Shown here in pieces: positions 1 through 16,055 of a stretch of 64,000 nucleotides of DNA. The notes under the pieces are model-generated. The model searched no databases and had not been told where the DNA came from. It was given only the letters and a program-made list of their open reading frames with translations. The stretch comes from Diphasiastrum complanatum (Eukaryota; Streptophyta; Lycopodiopsida; Lycopodiales; Lycopodiaceae). Numbering within the stretch: the first letter of the stretch is position 1; each line of letters begins with the position of its first letter. The position numbers and the translations under genes are program-made. The DNA is taken from positions 66,181,852 through 66,245,851 of the forward strand of contig CM055099.1 in the NCBI GenBank assembly GCA_029204225.1, given 5' to 3'.

Positions 1-1500
1 AGAAAGTCGAAAAATGTGAAAAAAAGAACTGAAAAACTCCAAAAATTTAAATGGGCGTCGGATGCAAAAATGTGACATGCAAGATATGGAAAAAAATCCA
101 AAAACTCGAAGAAAAAAAAATCGAAAACTTGAAAAAAAGTTGAAAAAACCCAAAAACCTTGAAAGAAAACACTTAAAAAATCAAATAACTCAAAAAATGC
201 TAAGATTTGGAAAAACGCAAAAGTTATGAAGTCTCGAAAAACCTGAGCAATCCGAAAATTAGAAAAACTTGAAAACTTGAAATTTAAGAAATATTGAAAG
301 ACCCAAAAATGAGAAAATCTCCAAAATCTGGAGGGTGGAAAAGTTGCAAACAGTTGAACAAGTAGGGAGGTCGAAAAAATTGCAACGGGTCGAAAAAATT
401 GCAACGGGTCGATAAAATTTCAAAGAGGCAGAAAATTGCAAAGGGTTGAAAAAATTGGAAAGGGATCAAAAATTAAGGGTCAGATGGAGGGTGATAGATG
501 CAATGAAAAAATGAGAGTCGTCGGATGCAATGAGGGGCGTTGAAAAAAATTCGAAAACCTGAAAATGGTGAAGAACTCGAAAAAAAAATTGGTGAAAAGT
601 TCGAAAAAATGATGACAAACTCGAAAAATGGTAAAACAAACTCGAAAAATGGTGAAAATGATGAAAAATTCAAAAAAAAATGGTGAAAAGCTCAAAATAT
701 AGTGAAAAATTCAAATATTTGAGAATGTCAAAAATTCTAAACAACTGTCGGATGGGATCGTTTGTCAGATGCAATTTTCAAAAAGAGTTTATTTTTTATT
801 TTTATTTTTTGCAGGTCGTCGGATGCAATTGTCAGAGAAAGTCTTGTTCTGCAGTTTGTCGGATGCAATCGTCGGACACAATTTTTCTGGAAAAATCTTG
901 AAAAAATCGAAACTGGAATAAACTCGATAAATTTGTGGTAAAAAACTCGAGAACTCGAAAAATTTAAAAACGTCGGATGCAATGGGGAATCAGAACAGCG
1001 GATGCAAAAATGGGTGACGGATGGAAAGTGGCGGATGCAATCAAAGTGGACTGGCGAATGCAATTGCAGAGGGAGCGTCGGATGGAATAACGAAAATCCA
1101 GTAAAAACTCGAAAAATGAGAAAATTTCGATTACCGGAAGAATTTTGAAAAACTCGAAAACTATAAAAAAACGGCGGATACATGTTGGATGCAATCTGAA
1201 GGTCATCGGATGGAATTTAGATGGGCGTCGGATGCAAAGTGAGATGGATGTCATATGCAAAGTGGAATTGGTTTGTCGAATACAACAGTAATGCAGAGTG
1301 AAAGTGGAATGCAGTTACAAATAGAGTGTGAAAAAAATTGGTGAAAAATTCAAAAAAATGATGACAAACTCGAAAAATGGTAAAAAGCACAAAAAATGAG
1401 AAGAAACTCTGGAAATTGTCTGTCGAACGCAATTTGTTAAGGCTGTTCGTCGAATGGAATGTTTGACGCGAAAACTGCCCATGTCGGCCAGTTACGGTAC
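1..1500. repeat. AT-rich interspersed array with GTCGGATGCAA word
   Basis: A-rich on the + strand, this stretch is built from a few recurring words. GTCGGATGCAA occurs exactly at about 57, 520, 818, 858, 972 and 1227. One- or two-base variants lie near 764, 998, 1031, 1054, 1077, 1204 and 1424. Between them runs a degenerate filler of the type aactcgaaaaa(t)ggtgaaaa. No convincing coding frame is present; the open frames here are side effects of low complexity. The copies are irregularly spaced, so it is not a simple satellite. It could be a subterminal region of a DNA transposon or a decayed tandem array. The array is cut by the window edge. Confidence 0.7.
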
Positions 1501-1619
1501 GTGCCCAACACACGGAATAAATGGATACGAAAGGCTCTGACAACCTCCATTCTGTAAAAGAAAAGTATTGTAATTAAACAAAAGCTAAACACCGCATGAC
1601 GGTGCAACTGTATTGTGTA

Positions 1620-1720
1620 AAGCACCATTAGCTATAAATATGCCTCGAAGCATTAAATAAAATAAGCAACTGGTTTCGTTAAAGTGCCTCGAAGCATTGT
1701 AGAATATTTTGTGTCGTGGA
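1620..1720 (+). promoter_or_regulatory. TATA-like element with duplicated CTCGAAGCATT word
   Basis: The segment holds a TATA-like gctataaatatg near 1630. It is followed by two copies of tgcctcgaagcatt about 55 bp apart, the first leading into an AAATAAA stretch. This resembles the promoter and R region of an LTR, but I could not find LTR ends, a primer site or coding sequence tied to it. Confidence 0.25.
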
Positions 1721-3789
<2,069 letters not shown>

Positions 3790-4325
3790 GCCACTGGTGG
3801 TCGCTATGATGTCGTCTAGGGGGATGAGGTATCCTCGTGATAGGTCGAGTAGCTCGTGCTTGCTTTGGTACTTGAATAATTATGTAGATAGCAAGCTGTT
3901 GAAATAGCTTTAGCCCAAAAGTTCTTGGTGAGCTGAGAATTTGGCATCATTGATTGTGCTACATTTAGTAATGTTCAGTTCTTCTTTTCGGCTACTCCAT
4001 TCTAGTGTGGTGTGTAGCTGGTGGTGAATTGATGATGAATGCCGAATGATGCTAGATAGTCGGACGTCTCATCTGACAAGAACTCTCCACCACTATCTAT
4101 ACGAAAATTTTTGAGTCATCGACCAATCTATGTCTCAACGAACTGTTTGAAGTCTTTGAAATAGTTGAATGCTTCAAACTTGTCCTTAATGAACATAATG
4201 CTCGTAAATCTCGAATAATCATTGATAAAAGTGATAAAATATAGTGCTGAACCCAGAGAGGGAGTACTCATAGGGCCACACAGATCACTATGTATCAATT
4301 CTAGAATAGACTTAGACCTCACACC
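3790..4325 (-). pseudogene. Copia integrase core fragment (element A)
   Basis: The minus strand reads from a start-like MRSKSILELIHSDLCGP at 4322 into the integrase catalytic core. Recognisable parts are the N-terminal DLCGPM, then YFITFINDYSRF, then RIDSGGEF for the second Asp region, then TTSYTPH-NGVAEKKN for the region holding the final Glu. Stops interrupt it (one lies within TPH-NGVAE). It is truncated before the RT domain near 3790. It belongs to the same element as the minus-strand gag at 4.9-5.8 kb. Pre-integrase, which should lie between them, is present but inverted. Confidence 0.85.
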
Positions 4326-4334
4326 AGCATATTT

Positions 4335-4825
4335 GAAGTATGTCTACTTCGGTGACTCAAGTGCACTGCAGATCGAAGGCAAAGATCTATTCACCTTTAT
4401 CTTCCAAATGGTAAATTGACCTTTCTCAAGGATGTACTTTACATACCCAAGCTGACCAAGAATTTATTGTCAGCTAGCAAGCTCACTGATCAAGGCTGTA
4501 GAGCCATGTTCAATTCAAGACAATGTACCATTCTGGACAAGAACGATAAAGAAATCTTCTCTGAAAATAGAGAAGGTAATTTGTATATTATGAGTCACGA
4601 ATACGCACTTTCAACTAACTGAGTATTTCAAATGCCCAATTATGGCATCAAAGATTAGGACATCAAAATATGAGATCAATCTTATATATGCATCACAATA
4701 GTATGGTTAAGGATTTAAATTTTAATGCTGCCTCCACTGACATTCGACATGTATGTGATATGTGCCTACTAGGCAGATATCCTAGATCAAGATTCCCAAA
4801 AGGACAAGCTGCTATGACTTACATG
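4335..4825 (+). pseudogene. Inverted Copia protease/pre-integrase block (element A)
   Basis: The + strand encodes protease C-terminal and pre-integrase sequence: YFGDSSALQIEGKD, then LTFLKDVLYIPKLTKNLLSA, then a CLLGRYPRSRFPKGQA-type tail. The flanking parts of the same element (gag, zinc knuckle and protease active site on one side, integrase on the other) are on the minus strand. In minus-strand order the missing segment between active site and integrase is exactly this block, so it has been inverted in place. Breakpoints are judged from where each reading stops, to within about 15 bp. Confidence 0.8.
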
Positions 4826-5830
4826 AAGTCATGTGCTGAGAAGCACTAGAATCGAGATACCAATCATTTGCATCTCTAATGGGTACATCTTGTATCATTA
4901 GCAATGTTGGGTCTTCAAGACAGGTTCTGGCAGAATCAGATCCTCCATCCTACTGCATCTTCTTCTTTGTTTCGTTATGCTTGAGAACTTGACAATCCTA
5001 AATGTCGTGGTTGGTTCTCTTGCAGTACTTGCAAAAATGTTTGGTCTTAGGCTTTTGATGCTATCGATTGTGTTGTTTTGATTGTGCTATCAATTGTGTT
5101 GTTGTGATTGCTGGTCTTAATCAGTTTGCTTAGCTTTTGTCTTCTTGTCATTTGAAGATTTCTTCTTCGGGAGTTGTTCCTTATTCGAATAGAGAGCGAT
5201 TATGTCTTCAAATTCGAAGTGGATAAGCTTTTTATTCTTACTTCTTCCTGCAATAAACTTGATGTCATCTTTGCCAAAGACAGTTCAGGAGTTTTGCTAA
5301 GTAGCAATTCTAGATTGTCGTAAGAGGGAGGAAGACTAGACAGAAAAGACATGTTAGCATCTTCGTCTAATATTGGTGAACCTACTACAACTAACTGATT
5401 GAGTAGTTGTTTGAATTCGTTTAGATGATCAGTAACTAAGGTCCTTTTACTCATCTTGAGCAACAAGAACTTCTTCCTCAAGAAGAGGTGAGTTGATACA
5501 TCTGTCGTTTTGTATAGACCAATAAGAATGTCCCATGCCTCTTTGGAGCTGGAACAATTAGCTACGTGAGCTATTTGTGAATCTTTAAGATTTAGAGATA
5601 CAATGACAAGAGCTTTGCCATCCTTAGCTTCTCAGGCGATCATCATGTCTGGTTATAGCCGGCTTGGCTATTGAACCGTTGACGTATCCCCAGAGTTCTT
5701 TTTCTGCGAGTATCATCTTCATCTTGAATTTTCACATGTGGAAGTCATCACCGTTAAACTTGTTGATCAAGCGGATTTTTGAAGATGTTCCTTCCATGAT
5801 GAATGATCTAACTATAGTAAACAGTTTCAA
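4826..5830 (-). pseudogene. Copia gag, zinc knuckle and protease active site (element A)
   Basis: Minus-strand gag begins near 5797 with MEGTSSKIRLINKFNGDD, typical of UBN2-type Copia gag. A clear gag segment follows at 5200-5481 (SKRTLVTDHLNEFKQLL; FLSSLPPSYDNLELLL). Near 5000-5040 the zinc knuckle CKYCKRTNHDI-DC keeps the CX2CX4HX4C spacing but has a stop inside it. Near 4830-4880 the protease active site reads WYLDSSASQHMT, where DSGAS is usual. Several stops and frameshifts make this non-functional. Confidence 0.85.
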
Positions 5831-5854
5831 ATACTAATAGTAGTTTGGAACGAT

Positions 5855-5867
5855 GGCTATGATACCA
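5855..5867 (-). other. Primer binding site, tRNA-Met type (element A)
   Basis: On the minus strand the sequence TGGTATCATAGCC lies 3 bp after the LTR terminus at 5871. It is one base off the common plant TGGTATCAGAGCC site. Its place between LTR end and gag start fixes the orientation. Confidence 0.8.
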
Positions 5868-5870
5868 CTT

Positions 5871-7427
<1,557 letters not shown>

Positions 7428-7429
7428 TG

Positions 7430-8562
7430 ACTGAGTCAGTCCACCAAAGAGATTAGATAGGTTGTGGAATTACTGTGAGTTGGTTTAACATTTATGAAGT
7501 TCAATTCAGAAATTTTATATGCTAATGCAGTATGTTCATGATGTTCCTCATGCGTCAAAGCCAGTCGTCATCTGATTAGAAACTAAGGAGTTGTAGACGT
7601 CCGCGTTCTGATCAGAATGAGTGGACGAGCGTAAGCATGCAATAGTTCAGTGTAATCAATAGTACAGTGAAATTTTGAACAACACAAAAATGATTACAGC
7701 CAGAATATCGGCGTAACTTGGATGTTGAATATCTTTCGATCAAACGAATAAGTTTGCATCACGGAGCATTAAAGGTTGATGTGTGCAGAAGATGTATTTA
7801 TAGCTGCATCCTTGTATTTACAAGAATAGTTAACTAATCCATAATTACAAGACTAGTTTAGCTTTAACTATGTACTTGGTCGTGTACTTCGTAAATATTT
7901 AGAGTACAGTGACATCCCTATAGGCGTACATGGGTCAGGCAACTTGAGATCGCTGACTGGACAAGAATGTCACATACTTCACATTTTTCGCATTTATTGG
8001 GAAGTAGCTGGAGACGGCTCTCGTCAAAATAGAGCGCCTTTGCATTTTTCGCATTCTGCAAAAACACTAAGGTGTTGGAAAAAAAAAAACCAAAGGTGTT
8101 GAACAAAATCCAAATGTGTTGAAACTGATGCCGCAACAGTCACATTTTGCATTCATCGCATTTTGAAAAAACGCAAAAAAGCCGACAAATAGTCTACCTT
8201 TTTGAAATAGTTGAAAACAAGTCACTGTCGAGAAATTAGAAAATGTGAACTATGCGACAAACAATTTATTTCTACAGACTATTACGACAAATAATGTATT
8301 TCTGCAAACTTATAGAAAATCATGATTTATTGAAGTCGTTGAAGCTGGCCAAGTTTTCAATGATTCTCAAATTCTTGAACTTGACATTTGAATAGTTCGG
8401 CTATCTGAATTCTGTGATTTGTGCATAAATCAAATGAGTAGACGTAGAACCAAAAGAGGTTTCATATGACCCTAGATCAATTGATCAATAAACGAGTAGG
8501 AAGAATCTTGAAATAAAAAATAGTATTTACCAAGGAGAAAACCGTGGACTTAATTTCCAACA
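7430..8562 (-). mobile_element. Probable 3' LTR of Copia element B
   Basis: On the minus strand a polypurine tract (AAGGGGGAC, 8563-8571) is followed at 8562 by TGTTGGAAATTAAG, a typical LTR start. A minus-strand TATA box, CTATAAATAC, lies near 7798-7806. The far end is not resolved by eye; 7430 is an estimate. Confidence 0.65.
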
Positions 8563-8575
8563 GTCCCCCTTAAGG

Positions 8576-9450
8576 TCATTGTTGGTGCCTTGGTGTCTTC
8601 GTCAGATTTAGCATGCTGAAAGACTTTTTATGCTTGATCTTGGGAAGCGCTTTGGTGAGTATGTCTGCAAATATTTCTATTGTGGAGCAGTATTGAAGAA
8701 TCACTTGTCCTGAAAAAAACTTTTTCCCAAATGAAATGATACTGATTTCTATGTGCTTATACTTGCCATGAAATATGGGATTCAAAGATAGTGAAATATA
8801 GCTCAAATTGTCACCCATAATGGTGGTTGGCTGAAACTGAGTGTGATGTAAGTCGATAAGTAACAACCTGATCCATGTAGCTTCTTTTGAAGCTTGACAT
8901 GCTGCGATGTGATCCTGGGAAGCACTTTGGCGAATATGTCTGCAACCATTTCTATTGTGGGACTGTATTGAAGAATCACTTGTCCTGAAGAAACTTTTTC
9001 CCGAATGAATTGATACTTGATTTCTATGTGCTTATACTTGCCATGAAATCTGGGATTCAAAGATAGTGAAATACAGCTCAAATTGTCACACATAATGGTG
9101 GTTGGCTGAAACTGAGTGTGATGTAAGTCAATAAGTAGCAACCTGATCCATGTAGCTTCTTTTGAAGCTTGACATGCTGCGATGTGATCCTGGGAAGCGC
9201 TTTGGCGAATATGTCTGCAACCATTTCTACAGCAGTATTGAAGAATCAGTTGTCCTGAAAAAACCTTTTCCCAAATGAAATGATACTGGATTTCTATGTG
9301 CTTAGACTTGCCATGAAATATGAGATTCAGAGACAGTGAAATAGAGCTCAATTTGTCACACAGAATGGTGGTTGGCTGAAACTGAGTGTGATGTAAGTCG
9401 AGAAGTAACAACATGATCCATATAGCTTCTTTTGAAGCTTGACATGCTGT
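8576..9450 (-). pseudogene. Triplicated Copia RNase H C-terminal segment (element B)
   Basis: Reading minus strand, the RNase H tail (ACQASKEA-W-RLLL, then DLHHTQFQPTTI, then SKHIEIQYHFI and a KALPR-like end) appears three times in tandem. The marker cttcttttgaagcttgacatg sits at 8881, 9156 and 9426, giving periods of 275 and 270 bp. The copies are highly similar. The last copy leads into the normal C terminus and the polypurine tract. A Copia RNase H normally has one such segment, so this is an internal tandem duplication that has occurred twice. Confidence 0.85.
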
Positions 9451-10890
9451 GATGTACTCTGCCTCGGTTGAAGAAAGCGTGACTGATTTCTGCTTTCTTG
9501 AATTCCACGAAATCGGTCCCCTCTACTAGATAGAAATAGAACCCGAAGATAGATTTTCTGATAGAGACTGTCCCTCTCCAATCTGAGTTGGAGTAGAATC
9601 ATAGGGGACGAGTGGGGGATATCATTTCCATCATAATATAAAATGTGATCTAGACTTCCTTGAATGTACTTCATTACTCTCTTTAATGCTTTCCAATGAG
9701 AGATCCTAGGAATAGACATGTATTGACTTAACATGCTAACAATGTATGCTAGATCTGGTCTGGTGCACAACATGGCATACATTAAAGACCCTATAAGTGA
9801 ATGATAAGGGTACTTCCCTAAGTTGAGTACTTCATGTTCAGAATCAACACAAGAAGGTTTAGTCAATACTATACTTGGATCCATTAGTGTGTCAATCGGT
9901 TTGCAATCAGACATATGAAATTTTTCTAGAATATCTTCTAGATATATCTGCTGACTAAGATAGATCTTCTTTTGAAGTCTATTTATAGTAATGTGAACTC
10001 ATAGCAAAGAATGAACATCGCCTAGATCAGTCATGTCAAATTCTTTTGACAGATCACTCTTAGTAGTGTGCAGTAAAGAAGTGTCGTTAGATAGAATAAA
10101 TGCATCATCTAAATAAAGAGCTATGTGAATTGAATGGACACCTATATGCTTAAAATAAACATTACAGTCAGCTGAATTGATTGAATAACCCAATTGAACA
10201 AGATAACCATTGATTCTTTCGAACCAAGCCCTTGTGGCATGTTCCAAGCCATAGATCACTTTGTGCATCTTGCACACTTTGTGCTCTTGGCCTTTGACTT
10301 TGAAACCTTCCGGCTGGAAGGTATACAACTTCTCTTCGACGTAGCCGTTGAGAAATGTTGGCTTGACATCCATCTGATGCATCTCAAGGTCTTCCGCAAC
10401 TACTAACGCGATCATAGTCCTGATTGACTGCATTTTGACAACATGACTGTAAATTTCTTGATAATCCACTTCTTGGACTTGAGTGAATCCTTTAGCCACC
10501 AACCGTGCTTTCCATTTTGCAATGGAACCATAAAAGTTGATCTTCTTCTTGAAGATCCACTTGTTGTTGATAACACTCTTGTGAGTGGGGAAGTTCACCA
10601 ATGTCCCCAGGTCTCGTTCATCAAAAAGTGAGTTGTACTCACTTTCCATAGCTTCTTGCCACTTCACAACATCCTTAGAGTTAATTGCTTCAATAGGGTC
10701 TCTGGATCTTCTAATGAAGTCCAGAAAGACAGGAACTGTTCGGATCTGCGAGGATCTTCAGACAGTCGGTTGACCAGATTGCGATGGTACTTCTTCTTGA
10801 AATTGTCTGTTCGAGCTAGCTTGGTCTGGTCTCGTGATAGGTACTGTCTGTTAAAAATTCACAATTCTAGCTTGACTAGTTTTGGTCATA
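9451..10890 (-). pseudogene. Copia reverse transcriptase and RNase H N-part (element B)
   Basis: The RT frame at 10667-9999 shows KWQEAMESEYNSL, the NKWIFKKK block, KARLVAKGFTQ, the DVKPTFLNG block and the catalytic box as LYLDDAFIL (usually YVDD). The frame at 9914 downward gives the connection region CKPIDTLMDPS and RPDLAYIVSMLSQY. Upstream coding to about 10890 is continuous but carries a stop. No gag, protease or integrase lies upstream on this strand, so the element is 5'-truncated. Confidence 0.85.
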
Positions 10891-13440
10891 TGACTTGTAA
10901 ATAGTTAGATGGTCATGATGTGGCTTGTCACACGTGCCAAATAGCATAGGATTCCATTCATAAGGATGTTCTCAAGTAGACCTAAGTGTTAGAACCTTTG
11001 GAATGAGTCCAAATTATGCTTAGATACAAGGGAGAAAAAATAGGAGCTATTTTTGGTAATTTTTGCATTGTTGAGGGATCTCCAAGATTCCAACCCTAAC
11101 TTGGTAGGGATGAAAGATCCACCAAAATTAGCATTAGGGATAGGTTTAGGGCTACTCATACCTGCCCAAAATCGTGATGGATCATGTATATATAGGTGAT
11201 GATATCTCACCAAAATCAATCAAGCAATTTCATGTTTTTTCTCTCATAATGGTGCAATTGCTCTCTATGTTCATAATTGTTTGAGTACTTGTGATTACTA
11301 ATGATTATAGGATTGAATGTAGGTCTGGTGTACAGTACTCAGACTGTGGGAGGCCGTACTTTCACACGTGTGAAGCCTTCTTCAAGGATTTGGGCCATTT
11401 AGTGAGGTTCAAGCATAGATTTTTGATGGATTTTGATGGTTCAACTTGTGCTAATCTTATGAAATCATAATCTATTGTTTCCCTCATCATTTCAAGTGTT
11501 TTAGTATCCTTATTTGCTGTAATTTTTACACTGTCGGCTGCTCGGCTTCTATAGCTGTAGCTGCAATTTCTGGAGAAGAAACATCATGATTGGAAGATTG
11601 AATGCTACATAAAATATGATGAAATGTCACAACATCATTTATCGATGGTTGTTGAAAGTCATAGAATGTATCTTCATTTTGCACTGCCTTTGTTCTTAGC
11701 ACTTGACCTTGTCAATTGACTAAAGACTTATGAAATTGTGCATATGAAAACTAGACCTATATAATGATATTATTTGTGAAAAAAGCACCAAAGAAAAGCT
11801 TTGGGGTTTGAGTTTTAGGCGTGGGAAAAAAAATCATTCAAGAGATACATTCATTTTGATTTTTATGTAAAATAGAACTCTCTTTCAAGAGAAACTTCAA
11901 ACAAATTCAAGAAGAAAATTAATGGGTGGATGAAAGCAATTACAAAGTTCACCTATATTGCTACATAGGTATAGGCAATTGAAACAACCTTCAAGCTTAA
12001 GTCAAATCTTTTATTCGATTCAAATATGCGACATTCGATTTTTAGGTTATCAATGTTGCAATAATATCAACAATGTTAGCATTGAATTGCAAGATATGCT
12101 TCATACTTGGGATAAAAAGGATGCAAGCACATTACAATTATATGGAAAATTTTATTATGAGTGAACGTTTATGGAATATAAAAGTCTTATCAAATAGAGA
12201 GTATAAGTGTGTATATATTGTATATTAATTCTAAGATCTTAAATTTTTTTATAAGAAAAAAAGGTGGATCATACACTAGAGGTGTCATAAAATAAAGAAT
12301 AGAAAGTCTATTTTTGTTACAAGAATGCATGTCATCCAATTTTTCACGTATTTGTATACATGTTTGGATACATATTCCAAATATGAAAAGTAAGTGGAAC
12401 GAGGTTGTGATAACACATCATCTTATCCCTTAATGCGACTTTTCATTTGTATGAAAGTGACATCACGAGAGCAATACTAACATTTATATTTTCAAAGATC
12501 CCACAACCGCCACAATCTCATGCGATCCACAAAGTACATTTTTTATCAATTCTTTAGTTCCACTATAACAAAGTCATGATTTTTTCACTTACAAAACCTC
12601 TTGAAAATATAGACATTATGTAGTATGATTTATTTTAGATTACTTTTTTATGTTTTAGTTTCAAATTTAGATATAAAAAAAGTAGCTTGTGAAAAGCTTT
12701 CATAATCTACGGATATGAGGTGCACTATTGTTCTTGAAATCAAAATGAATTTTAAAATAGCAAAGCATTGTCACTTGAAGTATACTATTACATCTGCTTA
12801 CACATTTTACAACATAATTTGATAATGCCAAGCATTCATCATTCATATGGTTGAAATTGTGTTTCAAGTATGGAGTTGGAGGCTTTTGGAGATTCAAGAA
12901 TATATGACATATTGTTATATTGTGCCTTTACATTACATCATAGAGTTAAAAATAAATAAAAATGGATGGATCTTATAATATTGCGAATACATGAATAGAA
13001 TGTGTCTTGTCAATCTTAGTGAAATGAAGTAACTAACATGGTATGCCATTGAGTTTTACTTGCACACTATTTTATGACAAATCTTGTTGGATACTTACTT
13101 CCATATATGTGTTAGTGCAAATATGTACATGTTTCATCCTTGTCTTTCTCCCCTCCCTTATTTCCCTTAACTTGGAAGCTTTACTTCTTGGAGATTTCAA
13201 CACTAGGGATAAAATTCGATCCTCAGTTTTGAACTTTTCAGGAGTATAATGTTATCTAGCATATGGAGATTACAAATTAGCCTAGTTTTCACTAGTGATC
13301 AAACACCACTCATGATGGAGGCCTCACATTATCATGTGCAAACTTTATATACACTTTTTGTTAAAACTTAAAATTTGGACTACTTTCCCTCTTGCAAGAG
13401 GTGTTTTTGTCGTTATTATACTTTTTAAAACCTAGCATTT
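10891..13440. other. No gene; possible LTR promoter near 11187
   Basis: Mostly AT-rich with stops in all frames. A TATATATA box near 11187-11194 and a TGTTAGAACC at about 10987 could belong to a + strand LTR, but no polypurine tract, primer site or coding sequence is attached. The rest, including a long AT-rich part after 11.5 kb, shows nothing recognisable. Confidence 0.4.
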
Positions 13441-15825
13441 GTCGAAAAGAAGAAGAAGTTGTATATTAGTCGAATACCTATTCAAAAATGATAGTTTGAA
13501 TGACTATTCGATACCAATAGTACGATAGTCAATAGCAGAAACAATAGTTAATGTAATAACAGAATTCTTTTGATATTATCATAAATACAATATTACTATC
13601 TTTCACAAGTGCAGAAAATGAACGACAGAGAAAGATTACTTCATTGCCAATTATCAAAACTCAGATCATAATATAATGAATAACAGAAACAGTAGAATAA
13701 GACAAGCCATGTGTTGAATTGTCGAATGCAATATGTATTGCTAGATGATGAAAAATACATCCATTGTCTACTCTGATTGCATTAGAATAATAGTGCAATT
13801 TATTCTACTATAAATTCCACTCTTACACAAGTTGTAATGGGGATAGCTTATTAATGATCAGTCTACGCCTATGGTGGAACAAAGATGAGAAGAAAAAGAA
13901 TGAATACTTCTAATGAACAATGGTTACTGAACTTGTTGATTGTTGATAACAATAAAATGAACTAATATAATGATCTAATTATAGTTGTTGATGGCACAAC
14001 CCTAATGGAATGTGTCGTAATCCACCTGGCGAGTGCCACATGGAGTTAAGGGACTAGATCTGAAATATATAGTGGATAAGACTCCACTATCAAATCTGCT
14101 TCAGTCATTATTTGATAACCCATGACAATTGATTCGACTCGACAATACATGTATTTCTATAGACGGTCTTCGACACCTTCAACATTGTCTCAACAATGTG
14201 AGTAAAACCGCATAGTAGTTCCACATTACAGAATGATTTCAAGAATGAAATATAGCAGCATCAATCTATATTAATAGGTAGAGATAGGCATTTATTACTT
14301 CAAAACCAAACATTGGGCTCGCCCTTCCTAATTTGTCTTTTTAGATGTGCTTTATGAGGAGGGTCCTAGTCTTCTATACATTTTGTAAATTTTGTCCATA
14401 CCAAATAGTGTGTAGTTGATTTTAAAAAAAAAAGCACGAGAGAGTTCGTGCTTAGTTTTTTGAGTCATTTTTGTTGCTCCTTATCAGTTCTTGCTTTATA
14501 TGCTTAGACTCTTGCCCATTTATAATGCCCTTATCAATTGCAAGACTTTTTATGTCATCCCAATACTTAGGGTATTTTCACACAAAAGCGGTCCAAATAG
14601 TGACATTGATGTTGATTCACACTTATCCCCTTCATCAGCCCTCCCCCCCCCAAAGAATTTCAAAGGCTCCTAATAGATAGGGGCCCTAGGAATTATGGAG
14701 ATGTTGAGGAGTTCTCCATGCCATATCCCATGTCAACATTTTTTAAGCCAAGTCATCTTCCGCATGGGGGACATCACTTTTCTATGTGAAATGGAATAAG
14801 GACCTTATTATTTTCTCTCTCCAATGAACATTGAGTTTTTTTTGCCAAATAGACATCCCTACAACTATGTTTTTGAAATACATGTGTGGGCAGGCGAGGA
14901 CTTCCTAATGGTTGGTAATCGCCATGAAGATAAACTTTTTTCTGTTTGGAAATGCTTAAAAAATACAATTGAAAAGCATCAAAGACATATGGTGGAGTAG
15001 GTGTGAGAAACCTCATTGGGACGGATGTGTGAAATCCTTGTCATTCATAAATACATTACTAAAAATAAAATGTGCAAATGTAAGCATGATTCTTGAAGTA
15101 CGTTCCACTTTCTTTTCTTTTCTATAACACAATCAACATATATGGATAACTATTTGGCAAGAGCTCCAAAGCATTGTTAACTTTAAACTGCTTAACATTA
15201 CTACTTCAGCTTTTAGTTGGGACATTATACTATTAGTAGTAAGTTGAAGAGTTTTCTTAATTATTGATGGTGATGCAAGAGTTGATTTTTTTTTTAATCT
15301 TCTTCTTATAATAAGGCTCCTTTTTCAATTTCTTGCATAAATTATACCTATTTGTCTTATATCATGTTGTAGCTTCAACGCTACCAATGTATTGGATGTA
15401 CACTTAACATCACATAATATGGCCAAGCCAAGAAAGAGCACAAGACTCCAAAAGTCCACTTGCACAACAACCTGAAATTGAGCTCGCACCTATGTGGGCA
15501 TTGTTCTAACTCTTATCCAACTCGACATTTGCGGAGGATCAATTTATCGTATATCTTGTTGTAGCTTCAATAGAGTATTAACCTACGTGTCACATCTTTC
15601 TTTTATCATGATATGGGTTTGACATTCGACCTCTTGTATAGGTCAGTGGGATGAGTTGGGTATGAGAGAAATCTCTATCACACTAGGCTTAAATCCCTCC
15701 TACTACATAATTAAATCTTGGAGCCTTGTGCTCCGTGTTTACGCTTGGCCTACTATTTGATTTACAATGTATATTCGTGGATAACAAATGTTAGTAGAAT
15801 GTAGTAACTGTGATATTGTACTTAT
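13441..15825. other. No recognisable gene
   Basis: AT-rich DNA with only short open frames. A C-run of about 11 bases near 14643 is the only compositional oddity. I see no conserved motif. Confidence 0.5.
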
Positions 15826-15833
15826 CTCACATC

Positions 15834-15995
15834 TTTTGGATAAGGCCTTGGGCAACAACATTGCTGCTCATACTTAGTTAGAAAACAAAAAGGAACTATT
15901 GAGGTGAGAATCTCATTTGGATAAGGTCTTGGGCAACATCATTTTTGTTCATATTTAGTTAAAAAACAAAAAAAAATTATCCAAGTGAGAATATG
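15834..15995. repeat. Two-copy tandem duplication, about 80 bp
   Basis: The words ttggataaggccttgggcaaca and tagttagaaaacaaaaa recur about 80 bp later with point changes (from about 15836 and 15915). Confidence 0.75.
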
Positions 15996-16055
15996 ACAAG
16001 GTGATATGTACAGATAACAAAGCCTTTCCTTTATTTGCAAAATTTCTCTCGTCTT

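Noticed and set aside
1-1500. CRISPR-like array because of the repeated 11-mer
   Set aside because: The repeats are too short, irregularly spaced and degenerate, and this is a plant nuclear sequence.
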